Assembly: GCA_030549335.1 (NCBI GenBank)
Contig: JAUKPH010000018.1
Coordinates: 5,890,001-5,954,000 of the forward strand
Length of the DNA: 64,000 nucleotides
Direction of reading: 5' to 3'
From: Pontederia crassipes
Lineage: Eukaryota > Streptophyta > Magnoliopsida > Commelinales > Pontederiaceae
Shown here: positions 14,647 through 24,268 of the stretch, one piece after another
How the letters are laid out: each line of letters begins with the position of its first letter
Position numbering within the stretch: the stretch's first letter is position 1
Program-made: the position numbers and the translations under genes
Notes under the pieces: generated by a model
Told to the model about the DNA's origin: nothing
Seen by the model: the letters and a program-made list of their open reading frames with translations, nothing else
The model's database searches: none

Positions 14647-16558
14647 AGATCTATCACCTCTTAGGGCTCCCAAAGGTTGTAATAAGTATCTATAACTTAT
14701 AGCTTTGAACCTAACTCTAAGACTCTAATCCCCAAGAGCGTTATTTTTTATTGTAACGGTTCAACTTCGGTTTGAAATAGAGTTAAAGTTCTAAAGATCT
14801 ATCACCTCTTAAGACACCCAAAGGTTGTAATAAGTATCTATAACATATAGCTTTTAACCTAACTCTAAGACTCTAATCCCCAAGAGCGTTATCTTTGATT
14901 GTAACGGTTCAACTTCGGTTTGAAATAGAGTTAAAGTTCTAAAGATCAATCCCCTCTTAGGACACCCAAAGGTTGTAATATGTATCTATAACTTATAGCT
15001 TTGAACCCAACTCTGAGACTCTAATCCCCAAGAGCGTTATCTTTGATTGTAACGGTTCTACTTCGGTTTGAAATAGAGTTAAAGTTCTAAAGATCTATCT
15101 CCTCTTAGGGCACCCAAAGGTTGTAATAAGTATCTATAACATATAGCTTTGAACCCTACTCTAAGACTCTAATCCCCAAGAGCCTTATCTTTGATTGTAA
15201 CGGTTCAACTTCGGATTGAAATAGAGTTAAAGTTCTAAAGATCTATCACCCAAAGTTTGTAATAAGTATCCATAACTTATAGCTTCGAACCTCACTCTAA
15301 GATTCTAATCCCCAAGAACGTTATCTTTGATTGTAACGGTTCAACTTCGGTTTGAAATAGAGTCAAAGTTCTAAAGATCTATCGCCTCTTAGGACACCCA
15401 AAGGTTGTAATAAGTATCTATAACTTATAGCTTTGAACCTCACTCTAAGATTCTAATCCCCAAGAGCGTTATCTTTGATTGTAACGGTTCAACTTCGGAT
15501 TGAAATAGAGTTAAAGTTCTAAAGATCTATCACCTCTTAGGACACCCAAAGGTTGTAATAAGTATCTATAACTTATAGCTTTGAACCTAACTCTAAGACT
15601 CCAATCCCCAAGAGCGTTATCTTTGATTGTAACAGTTCAACTTCGGTTTGAAATAGAGTTAAAGGTCTAATGATTTATCACCTCTTAGGACACCCAAAGG
15701 TTGTAATAAGTATCTATAACTTATAGCTTTGAACCTAACTCTAAGACTCTAATCCCCAAGAGCGTTATTTTTTATTGTAACGGTTCAACTTCGGTTTGAA
15801 ATAGATTTAAAGTTCTAAAGATCTATCACCTCTTAAGACACCCAAAGGTTGTAATAAGTATCTATAACATATAGCTTTTAACCTAACTCTAAGACTCTAA
15901 TCCCCTAGAGCGTTATCTTTGATTGTAACGGTTCAACTTCGGTTTGAAATAGAGTTAAAGTTCTAAAGATCAATCCCCTCTTAGGACACCCAAAGGTTGT
16001 AATATGTATCTATAACTTATAGCTTTGAACCCAACTCTGAGACTCTAATCCCCAAGAGCGTTATCTTTGATTGTAACGGTTCTACTTCGGTTTGAAATAG
16101 AGTTAAAGTTCTAAAGATCTATCTCCTCTTAGGGCACCCAAAGGTTGTAATAAGTATCTATAACATATAGCTTTGAACCCTACTCTAAGTCTCTAATCCC
16201 CAAGAGCGTTATCTTTGATTGTAACGGTTCAACTTCGGATTGAAATAGAGTTAAAGTTCTAAAGATCTATCACCTCTTAGGACACCCAAAGTTTGTAATA
16301 AGTATCCATAACTTATAGCTTCGAACCTCACTCTAAGACTCTAATCCCCAAGAACGTTATCTTTGATTGTAACGGTTCAACTTCGGTTTGAAATAGAGTC
16401 AAAGTTCTAAAGATCTATCTCCTCTTAGGACACCCAAAGGTTGTAATAAGTATCTATAACTTATAGCTTTGAACCTCACTCTAAGACTCTAATCCCCAAG
16501 AGCGTTATCTTTGATTGTAACGGTTCAACTTCGGATTGAAATAGAGTTAAAGTTCTAA
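14647..16558 (+). repeat. 7-monomer higher-order repeat, second copy incomplete
   Basis: Monomers starting at 14795, 14943, 15091 and 15239 are echoed in order at 15819, 15967, 16115 and 16263: TTAAGACACCC with ACATATAGCTTTTAACC, then GATCAATCCCCTC, then a CCCTACTCTAAG monomer, then the TTTGTAATAAGTATCC / CTTCGAACC monomer. The offset is 1024 bp, that is 7 x 148 less a 12-bp deletion in the monomer at 15239. Similarity fades after about 16558, where a GTCTCTATAAC / ATAGTTATC monomer follows. Confidence 0.75.
15239..15374 (+). repeat. Satellite monomer with a 12-bp deletion (136 bp)
   Basis: This monomer reads ATCTATCACCCAAAG where its sister at 16263 has the full stretch with CTCTTAGGACAC in between. 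The lost segment is bounded by the direct repeat CACC, so slippage or single-strand annealing between the two CACC words explains it. The rest of the monomer is normal. Confidence 0.85.
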
Positions 16559-16706
16559 AGATCTATCACCTCTTAGGGCACCCAAAGGTTGTAATAAGTC
16601 TCTATAACTTATAGCTTTTAACCTAACTCTAAGACTCTAATCCCCAAGATAGTTATCTATGATTGTAACGGTTCAACTTCGGTTTGAAATAGAGTTAAAG
16701 TTCCAA

Positions 16707-19700
16707 AGATCTATCACATCTTAGGACACCCAAAGGTTGTAATAAGTATTTATAACTTATAGCTTTGAACCTAACTCTAGGACTCTAATCCCCAAGAGCG
16801 TTATCTTTGATTGTAACGGTTCAACTTCGGTTTGAAATAGAGTTAAAGTTCTAAAGATCTATCACCTCTTAGGACACCCAAAGGTTGTCATAAGTATCTA
16901 TAACTTATAGCTTTGAACCTAACTCTAAGACTCTAATCCCTAAGAGCGTTATATTTGATTGTAATGGTTCAACTTCGATTTGAAATAGAGTTAAAGTTCT
17001 AAAGATCTATCACCTCTTAGGACACCTAAAGGTTGTCATAAGTATCTATAACTTATAGCTTTGAACCTAACTCAAAGACTCTAAACCCCAAGAGCGTTAT
17101 CTTTGATTGTAACGGTTCAACTTCGTTTTGAAATAGAGTTAAAGTTCTAAAGATCTATCACCTCTTATGACACCCAAAGGTTGTAATAAGTATCTATAAC
17201 TTATAGCTTTGAACCTAACTCTAAGACTCTAATCCCTAAGAGCGTTATCTTTGATTGTAACGGTTCAACTTCGGTTTGAAATAGAGTTAAAGTTCTAAAG
17301 ATCTATCACCTCTTACAACACCCAAAGGTTGTCATAAGTATCTATAACTTATAGGTTTGAACCTAACTCTAAGACTCTAATCCCTAAGAGCGTTATCTTT
17401 GATTGTAACGGTTCAACTTCGGTTTGAAATAGAGTAAAAGTTCTAAAGATCTATGACCTCTTAGGACACCCAAAGGTTGTAATAAGTATCTATAACTTAT
17501 AGCTTTGAACCTAACTCAAAGACTCTAATTCCCAAGAGCGTTATCTTTGATTGTAACAGTTCAACTTCGGTTTGAAATAGAGTTAAAGTTCTAAAGATCT
17601 ATCACCTCTTAGGACACCCAAAGGTTGTCATAAGTATCTATAACTTATAGCTTTGAACCTAACTCAAAGACTCTAAACCCCAAGAGCGTTATCTTTGATT
17701 GTAACGGTTCAACTTCGTTTTGAAATAGAGTTAAAGTTCTAAAGATCTATCACCTCTTAGGACACCCAAAGGTTGTAATAAGTATCTATAACTTATAGCT
17801 TTGAACCTAACTCTAAGACTCTAATCCCTAAGAGCGTTATCTTTGATTGTAACGGTTAAACTTCGGTTTGAAATAGAGTTAACGTTCTAAAGATCTATCA
17901 CCTCTTAGGACACCCAAAGGTTGTCATAAGTATCTATAACTTATAGCTTTGAACCTAACTCTAAGACTCTAATCCCTAAGAGCATTATCTTTGATTGTAA
18001 CGGTTCAACTTCGGTTTGAAATAGAGTTAAAGTTCTAAAGATCTATCACCTCTTAGGACACCCAAAGGTTGTAATAAGTATCTTTAACTTATAGCTTTGA
18101 ACCTAACTCTAGGACTCTAATCCCCAAGAGCGTTATCTTTGATTGTAACGGTTCAACTTCGGTTTGAAATAGAGTTAAAGTTCTAAAGATCTATCACCTC
18201 TTAGGACACCCAAAGGTTGTCATAAGTATCTATAACTTATAGCTTTGAACCTAACTCTAAGACTCTAATCCCTAAGAGCGTTATATTTGATTGTAATGGT
18301 TCAACTTCGATTTGAAATAGAGTTAAAGTTCTAAAGATCTATCACCTCTTAGGACACCTAAAGGTTGTCATAAGTATCTATAACTTATAGCTTTGAACCT
18401 AACTCAAAGACTCTAAACCCCAAGAGCGTTATCTTTGATTGTAACGGTTCAACTTCGTTTTGAAATAGAGTTAAAGTTCTAAAGATCTATCACCTCTTAT
18501 GACACCCAAAGGTTGTAATAAGTATCTATAACTTATAGCTTTGAACCTAACTCTAAGACTCTAATCCCTAAGAGCGTTATCTTTGATTGTAACGGTTCAA
18601 CTTCGGTTTGAAATAGAGTTAAAGTTCTAAAGATCTATCACCTCTTACAACACCCAAAGGTTGTCATAAGTATCTATAACTTATAGGTTTGAACCTAACT
18701 CTAAGACTCTAATCCCTAAGAGCGTTATCTTTGATTGTAACGGTTCAACTTCGGTTTGAAATAGAGTTAGAGTTCTAAAGATCTAACACCTCTTAGGACA
18801 CCCAAAGGTTGTAATAAGTATTTATAACTTATAGCTTGAACCTAACTCAAAGACTCTAATCCCCAAGAGCGTTATCTTTGATTGTAACGGTTCAACTTCG
18901 ATTTGAAATAGAGTTAAAGTTCTAAAGATCTATCACCTCTTAGGACACCCAAAGGTTGTCATAAGTATCTATAACTTATAGCTTTGAACCTAACTCAAAG
19001 ACTCTAAACCCCAAGAGCGTTATCTTTGATTGTAACGGTTCAACTTCGGCTTGAAATAGAGTTAAAGTTCTAAAGATCTATCACCTATTAGGACACCCAA
19101 AGGTTGTCATAAGTATCTATAACTTATAGCTTTGAACCTAACTCTAAGAGTCTAATCTCCAAGAGCGTTATCTTTGATTGTAACGGTTCAACTTCGGTTT
19201 GAAATAGAGTTAAAGTTCCAAAGATCTATCACCTCTTAGGACACCCAAAGGTTGTAATAAGTATCTATAACTTATAGCTTCGAACCTAACTCTAGGACTC
19301 TAATCCCCAAGAGCGTTATCTTTGATTGTAACGGTTCAACTTCGGTTTGAAATAGAGTTAAAGTTCCAAAGATCTATCACATCTTAGGACACCCAAAGGT
19401 TGTAATAAGTATTTATAACTTATAGCTTTGAACCTAACTCTAGGACTCTAATCCCCAAGAGCGTTATCTTTGATTGTAACGGTTCAACTTCGGTTTGAAA
19501 TAGAGTTAAAGTTCTAAAGATCTATCACCTCTTAGGACACCCAAAGGTTGTCATAAGTATCTATAACTTATAGCTTTGAACCTAACTCTAAGACTCTAAT
19601 CCCTAAGAGCGTTATATTTGATTGTAATGGTTCAACTTCGATTTGAAATAGAGTTAAAGTTCTAAAGATCTATCACCTCTTAGGACACCTAAAGGTTGTC

Positions 19701-20910
19701 ATAAGTATCTATAACTTATAGCTTTGAACCTAACTCAAAGACTCTAAACCCCAAGAGCGTTATCTTTGATTGTAACGGTTCAACTTCGTTTTGAAATAGA
19801 GTTAAAGTTCTAAAGATCTATCACCTCTTATGACACCCAAAGGTTGTAATAAGTATCTATAACTTATAGCTTTGAACCTAACTCTAAGACTCTAATCCCT
19901 AAGAGCGTTATCTTTGATTGTAACGGTTCAACTTCGGTTTGAAATAGAGTTAAAGTTCTAAAGATCTATCACCTCTTACAACACCCAAAGGTTGTCATAA
20001 GTATCTATAACTTATAGGTTTGAACCTAACTCTAAGACTCTAATCCCTAAGAGCGTTATCTTTGATTGTAACGGTTCAACTTCGGTTTGAAATAGAGTAA
20101 AAGTTCTAAAGATCTATGACCTCTTAGGACACCCAAAGGTTGTAATAAGTATCTATAACTTATAGCTTTGAACCTAACTCAAAGACTCTAATTCCCAAGA
20201 GCGTTATCTTTGATTGTAACAGTTCAACTTCGGTTTGAAATAGAGTTAAAGTTCTAAAGATCTATCACCTCTTAGGACACCCAAAGGTTGTCATAAGTAT
20301 CTATAACTTATAGCTTTGAACCTAACTCAAAGACTCTAAACCCCAAGAGCGTTATCTTTGATTGTAACGGTTCAACTTCGTTTTGAAATAGAGTTAAAGT
20401 TCTAAAGATCTATCACCTCTTAGGACACCCAAAGGTTGTAATAAGTATCTATAACTTATAGCTTTGAACCTAACTCTAAGACTCTAATCCCTAAGAGCGT
20501 TATCTTTGATTGTAACGGTTAAACTTTGGTTTGAAATAGAGTTAACGTTCTAAAGATCTATCACCTCTTAGGACACCCAAAGGTTGTCATAAGTATCTAT
20601 AACTTATAGCTTTGAACCTAACTCTAAGACTCTAATCCCTAAGAGCATTATCTTTGATTGTAACGGTTCAACTTCGGTTTGAAATAGAGTTAAAGTTCTA
20701 AAGATCTATCACCTCTTAGGACACCCAAAGGTTGTAATAAGTATCTTTAACTTATAGCTTTGAACCTAACTCTAAGACTCTAATCCCTAAGAGCGTTATC
20801 TTTGATTGTAACGGTTCAACTTCGATTTCAAATAGAGTTAAAGTTCTAAAGATCTATCACCTCTTAGGACACCCAAAGGTTGTCATATGTATCTATAACT
20901 TATAGCTTTG
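16707..20910 (+). repeat. 9-monomer repeat with 18-mer superstructure, cut by the LTR
   Basis: Units start at 16707, 18039, 19370 and 20702 (steps 1332, 1331, 1332). The rare ATAGGTTTG variant falls at 17351, 18683 and 20014. Alternate copies are more alike: GTATTTATAAC with CACATCTTAGG opens units one and three, while GTATCTTTAAC opens units two and four. GAGTAAAAGTTC with ATCTATGACC is in units one and three only, giving an 18-mer. The one-base short step is the loss of a T in TATAGCTTGAACC near 18835. The fourth unit is interrupted after 209 bp by the insertion at 20911. This is also where TTGTCATAAG monomers first appear (about 16888). Confidence 0.85.
20906..20910 (+). repeat. Target-site duplication, left copy (CTTTG)
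   Basis: The satellite word CTTTG immediately left of the insertion is repeated at 24264-24268. A 5-bp duplication is what LTR-retrotransposon integrases usually make. The right-hand copy continues in correct monomer register. Confidence 0.9.
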
Positions 20911-20928
20911 TGATCACTTGCTGATCAC
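20911..20928 (+). repeat. LTR 5' end with duplicated TGATCAC
   Basis: The palindromic word TGATCAC occurs at 20911-20917 and again at 20922-20928, 11 bp apart, right at the integrase-recognised end. ATCACTAT, which follows here at 20924-20931, also occurs at 24254-24261 just inside the other end. The stretch from 20932 to 21115 shows nothing else recognisable. Confidence 0.6.
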
Positions 20929-21115
20929 TATATGATTTTAACCCATTTTAGATGCAATTCATACATATCGAGTCCCACTTTTGCCTATTTTTGGGCCAAT
21001 TATACTTGGAATGCAAACATTGTGATAGCTAGTTGATATTCCTCATTTCATACTTAATTCCATGTGCATAGAGGTTCTGAAATGCTAAAATCCATTAATA
21101 TTTAAATTCTATGCC

Positions 21116-21670
21116 AAGTTATCATTTTGAGGACAAGTTATCATTCCTAAGTGTCAAGTTATCATTATTTTGAATGAACTTATTTTCAATGGTTTTCTTG
21201 CCCTAAATCCATCATTATCATGTATAAATCATATTTGGATAGTCACATCTCAACTTGTGCAAAGTTTTAAGTCCATTTGAACAAGTTATCATTTTTCAAG
21301 TGCCATGTTATCGTTAAAGGGTAATTCTATCATTTCGACATGCAAAATCATTAATTCTGCACAAGGATCTTAAGCAATCATCTTATCATTGTTCTAACTC
21401 ATTGCTGGTCAAATTTCATCACATTTGGATAATCAAAACTCAAGTTATGACAAGTTATCATTTTTAAGTCATATAAGTTATCGTTTTGGGGCACTCAAGT
21501 TATCACTTTTAGGAATCTCATTCATATTTGATTTCTGACCTCACTCACTTGTCACTCTAATCACTTTGATGCCTGAAATGCTTTGAACCACTCATATTAG
21601 GACATTTTCTAAGATTTTCATAAAGTTATCATTCCGGGCCCTTGAATTCATTCATATCGATATAAGTTTT
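21116..21670 (+). promoter_or_regulatory. Cluster of AAGTTATCATT motifs in presumed U3
   Basis: Short near-identical motifs AAGTTATC(A/G)(T/C)T start at 21116, 21135, 21156, 21283, 21452, 21475, 21497 and 21623, with looser forms (ATGTTATCGTT, AAGTTTTCATT) between and after. They lie upstream of the TATA-like box, where LTR enhancers normally sit. Further copies are scattered downstream at 22670, 23660 and 24231, and inverted copies (AATGATAACTTG) near 23723 and 23861. Repeated short motifs in U3 often bind transcription factors in other plant elements; that role here is inference. Confidence 0.5.
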
Positions 21671-21949
21671 CATTCTTGCACAACACATAATCTCATCTTA
21701 TAATTGAACTAGTTACCAGCATTATCCTAATCCTTATTTGTCAAAATACTACTCAAGAGCTTTGATGCTTGCTGTTTGGGTTTTTGTAGCAAGAAGAAAA
21801 GGGTGGCCAAAAGGTGGAAAAAGTATGGGGGACCACTACTTTTTCCTGCACAAAAGGGAATCTGCAGCTGGAAATTCTGCAGAGGACACATGGCTGCAAT
21901 CAAAGTATAAAGAATGTTTAGATGCTGATCAAAGGGTGGAGAGAAAGGA

Positions 21950-21957
21950 TATAAAAG
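21950..21957 (+). promoter_or_regulatory. TATA-like box of the LTR
   Basis: TATAAAAG within a GA-rich context (AAAGGATATAAAAGCTG). It lies about 1.04 kb from the LTR start and downstream of the AAGTTATCATT cluster, as expected for a U3 promoter; transcription would begin about 25-35 bp further on. It falls inside a 128-codon open frame (21738-22124), one reason to regard that frame as non-coding. Confidence 0.55.
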
Positions 21958-22116
21958 CTGAATTTTTCTGGAGGAAGGAAGAGGCTGATCATTCAAGGGT
22001 TTGGAGCAAGGCAAGGAAGGGGCTGCTGGATTTTGGGAGCTACTGCCGAGAGCTTGAAGGAACCATGAATTGTATCTGTTTCTTATCCCATTTCATGTCA
22101 AATCTTGTAATTATGA

Positions 22117-22129
22117 GGAGCTAAACTCC
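22117..22129 (+). other. GGAG-CTAAA-CTCC short hairpin in the LTR
   Basis: Four-base arms GGAG/CTCC around CTAAA, in the context TTGTAATTATGAGGAGCTAA. I recall similar ATGAG..GCTAA words near the R region of plant gypsy LTRs, so it may mark R or the RNA 3'-processing region. This is recall, not a comparison I could run. Confidence 0.35.
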
Positions 22130-22279
22130 ATTTCTTCTAGGATAGGGTAGTAGTTTAGATTAGTTTTGGATGGATATGGACTGATTTGTAATCCTGCACT
22201 GAAATCAATTCTGGTTTTCAGATTTTAGAACTTTTCTGCACTGATTCATGTTATCATTAGATCCATTGTAAACCATGAT

Positions 22280-23600
22280 TGAGATGTGTTATTTGATCTA
22301 ATCACCCTTCAGAATGCATTAAGAGATAAAGTCAGATTTCTGGATTCCATTTAGTTGCAAATCTGATTTCTGAATTTGGTTTCCTGAAAATCGGATTTCC
22401 TATTTTTTCTGAATCTGATTTCCTGAACTGCAGAATCTTTTTGTTACTCTCAAGCTGATTAATTGAGTCTTTGGAATGTTGGTATTGTCCCTATCTTGTT
22501 CAGAAATGAATCAAGATTGTTTGGGCAATCATTTGACTCAAACCAGATTTTCCACTGATTCCTGAACAGAAATCAGAAATCTGATTTTTCTGGTTTTACA
22601 TTTCTGAAATCTGATTTGTTATAAATCTGATCTTGTCATTTGAAGACCCTATTTGTATTTATAACTGAAAAGTTATCATTTGGTCTAATCCTTGTTCAGA
22701 AATGAATCAAGAATCAATGCCAAGTTCTAGATACAAACCCAATTAGAATTCTGATTTCTATTTTCTGAAATCTGATTTTTCTGAAATCTGAATTCTGATT
22801 TTCTTGGGCTGTTTGAATCTGATTGTCATTGGGGATTGAACTAATTGAACAACTGAGAGGTTAACATCTATCCCAATCTTGTTCAGAAATGAATTGAGAA
22901 GCTTTGACATTCCTATGATTCAAATCTGATTTGGTTTTTCCTGATTTGAATGAATTGAATGAGTTGCTAATTTTTTGGTTTCCTGAATTCCAAAATCTGA
23001 TTTCCTGGGCTTTGGATCTGATTGTCAACAAGGATTGGATTAATTGAATAGTTGAGAGGCTAATATATGCCCTGATCTTATTCAGAAATGAATCAAGATC
23101 TTTGACAATTCAGAATTCAAATCTGATTTTTTCCAAAATCTGATTTCTTAGTTTGATTCTAAATTCTATTTTCTGATTGTTTGAAATCTGATTTGCCAAT
23201 TGTTAATCCCTATTTTATTCAAATCACTGAGAGGTGTACTCTAGGAATCCCTTGCAGTCCAGAGATGGGTCAAGGGGCATTTGGCAAACTTGAATTCCAT
23301 CAATCCACATTGCTGATTTTTTTCAGAAATGTTGATTTCTGTATTCTCATTTTTCTAACTTCTGATTTCCATTGTCAACCCTCATATTAATCCACTATTG
23401 AGAGGTAGTCTTAAGGGCTTCTTTGAGATCCAGAGATGGGCCAAGGAGCAATGGGAATTATGAACTCATGTGGCCATATGTTTTGCATTTCCAATTGAGT
23501 GTGTTTGTGTGGATTCCAATTTATTTTGCAATCGAGAGGTTGACTTTGAATCTCCCTTGAATTCAGAGATGAATCATGGAACACAAGCACCATTATTGAG
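22280..23600 (+). repeat. Degenerate ~190-bp tandem repeat inside the LTR
   Basis: The word CAGAAATGAATCAAG or a relative recurs at 22310, 22501, 22697, 22884, 23083, 23260, 23431 and 23564 (steps 191, 196, 187, 199, 177, 171, 133). Each of the later copies is preceded by GAGAGGT or GAGAGGC about 30 bp upstream (22855, 23054, 23229, 23399, 23534), and several are followed by TCTGATTT-rich stretches. This is a strongly diverged tandem array of about eight units, older than the insertion event itself if other copies of the element share it. No coding potential is evident. Confidence 0.75.
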
Positions 23601-24127
23601 TATATTTTATCCTGGTTTGGTTGATTGGAATGATTCCATCTTTTTATGATTGCAAATGCAAGTTATCATTCCAAACTTCCTTGGATTGCAAAAAATCAGC
23701 ATTGAATCTTTCTTTTGAGCCCAATGATAACTTGATTTTCAGTGAGGACCCTCTTTTGATTCAACCTAGCTAACAATTATATAATCATATATTGCTTAGT
23801 TAGAGGCCAATTGAGCTGTGGGAACAGCCATTTTCAAGTTGAATCAAAAGTTGGACATTTAATGATAACTTGTTCCATTCCATCCTTAATTAATTTAGAT
23901 GAACCCCAAATCCTAGAAGAACCTTCCTCATAGATAGTTAAACCTTTTTAGAATTCATTCTAGCATTTATAATTCAGTTTTGATAAATTTCCAAAACCCA
24001 AAAATCTGTTATCATTTCACTTTCCATAAAAAAATCTGTTTTCACTTCCCTTTAAAAATCTGTTTTTAGCAATTAATGTAGAACTAATTTAGATTGTTTT
24101 AGGGTGCCTTAGACTTCAAATTCTTGT
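23601..24127 (+). other. LTR 3' portion without recognisable genes
   Basis: AT-rich sequence with two inverted AATGATAACTTG motifs (about 23723 and 23861) and, at about 23999-24068, three near copies of AAAAATCTGTT separated by pyrimidine-rich spacers. No RNA gene or conserved protein was recognised. Confidence 0.5.
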
Positions 24128-24171
24128 GGATACGACAACCTGAGTCTACTACAACTTACCTGTGCACTTGC
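24128..24171 (+). other. Conserved near-3' LTR signature (GGATACGAC...GTGCACTTGC)
   Basis: GGATACGACAACC at 24128, CTACTACAACTTACC in the middle and GTGCACTTGC at the right, about 92 bp before the LTR end. I associate this arrangement with the terminal region of plant Ty3/gypsy LTRs of the Tat/Ogre/Athila type. It is the main basis for lineage and strand. A poly-A run (about 24191-24199) follows. Confidence 0.6.
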
Positions 24172-24263
24172 AGCTAGTGAGTTGGGAGACAAAAAAAAAT
24201 GAAAAATTGACATTTTCTTTAATTTCAGCAAGTTATCACTAGAAAACCCAATTATCACTATCA

Positions 24264-24268
24264 CTTTG
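24264..24268 (+). repeat. Target-site duplication, right copy (CTTTG)
   Basis: Right-hand copy of the 5-bp duplication at 20906-20910. After it the satellite continues AATCTAACTCCAACACTC, a slightly variant form of the consensus AACCTAACTCTAAGACTC, so the interrupted monomer is complete once one copy and the insert are removed. Confidence 0.9.

Larger units (their letters stand above)
1..20910 (+). repeat. 148-bp satellite array, left block
   Basis: Head-to-tail tandem array of a 148-bp AT-rich monomer, about 141 copies, running off the left window edge. Monomer starts fall at 1, 149, 297 and 445 (exactly 148 apart); later phase shifts come from 1-3 bp indels and one 12-bp deletion. Most monomers begin AGATCT, followed by CACCTCTTAGGACACCC; no inverted copy was seen. 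Stops in all frames leave no sizeable ORF. From 1 to about 16.6 kb monomers carry TTGTAATAAG and often CGGATTGAAAT; from about 16.7 kb TTGTCATAAG and CCCTAAGAGCG forms appear. The block ends inside a monomer, at its CTTTG, where the LTR insertion begins. A role as centromeric or heterochromatic satellite is inferred only from length and organisation. Confidence 0.98.
20911..24263 (+). mobile_element. Solo LTR of a Ty3/gypsy-type retrotransposon (3353 bp)
   Basis: Non-satellite insertion that begins TGATCAC and ends ACTATCA, so it has the canonical TG...CA ends (inverted TGAT/ATCA), inside a perfect 5-bp duplication. The start sequence does not recur further in, so there is no second LTR. No primer-binding site, polypurine tract, gag or pol reading frame is visible. 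Hence a single LTR left after recombination between the two LTRs of a full element, rather than a complete short element. Orientation is + by the TATA-like box at 21950 and the end signature at 24128-24171. That signature (GGATACGAC ... CTACTACAACTTACC ... GTGCACTTGC) matches what I recall from plant Tat/Ogre/Athila LTRs; the length also suits that group. Lineage is a moderate-confidence inference; solo-LTR status is strong. Confidence 0.88.

Noticed and set aside
21727-22014. 95-codon open frame on the - strand
   Set aside because: Antisense shadow of the GA-rich part of the LTR; low complexity and no recognisable domain.
21738-22124. 128-codon open reading frame on the + strand within the LTR
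   Set aside because: It spans the TATA-like box and the GA-rich leader, resembles no family I know, and its composition looks like untranslated LTR sequence. Treated as a chance open frame.
23181-23390. 69-codon open frame on the + strand
   Set aside because: Lies in the degenerate ~190-bp repeat of the LTR, shows no domain, and neighbouring repeat units do not keep the frame open.
23411-23593. 60-codon open frame on the - strand
   Set aside because: Also within the degenerate repeat; length is compatible with chance and no supporting signal is present.
20911-24263. Complete short retrotransposon (TRIM or LARD) with two LTRs
   Set aside because: The 5' terminal sequence is not repeated before the 3' end, and no primer-binding site or polypurine tract flanked by LTR copies is visible.
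21116-24263. Common origin of LTR and satellite because both contain GTTATC
   Set aside because: Only a six-base word is shared (AAGTTATCATT against GCGTTATCTTTG). Flanking bases differ, so coincidence is enough.
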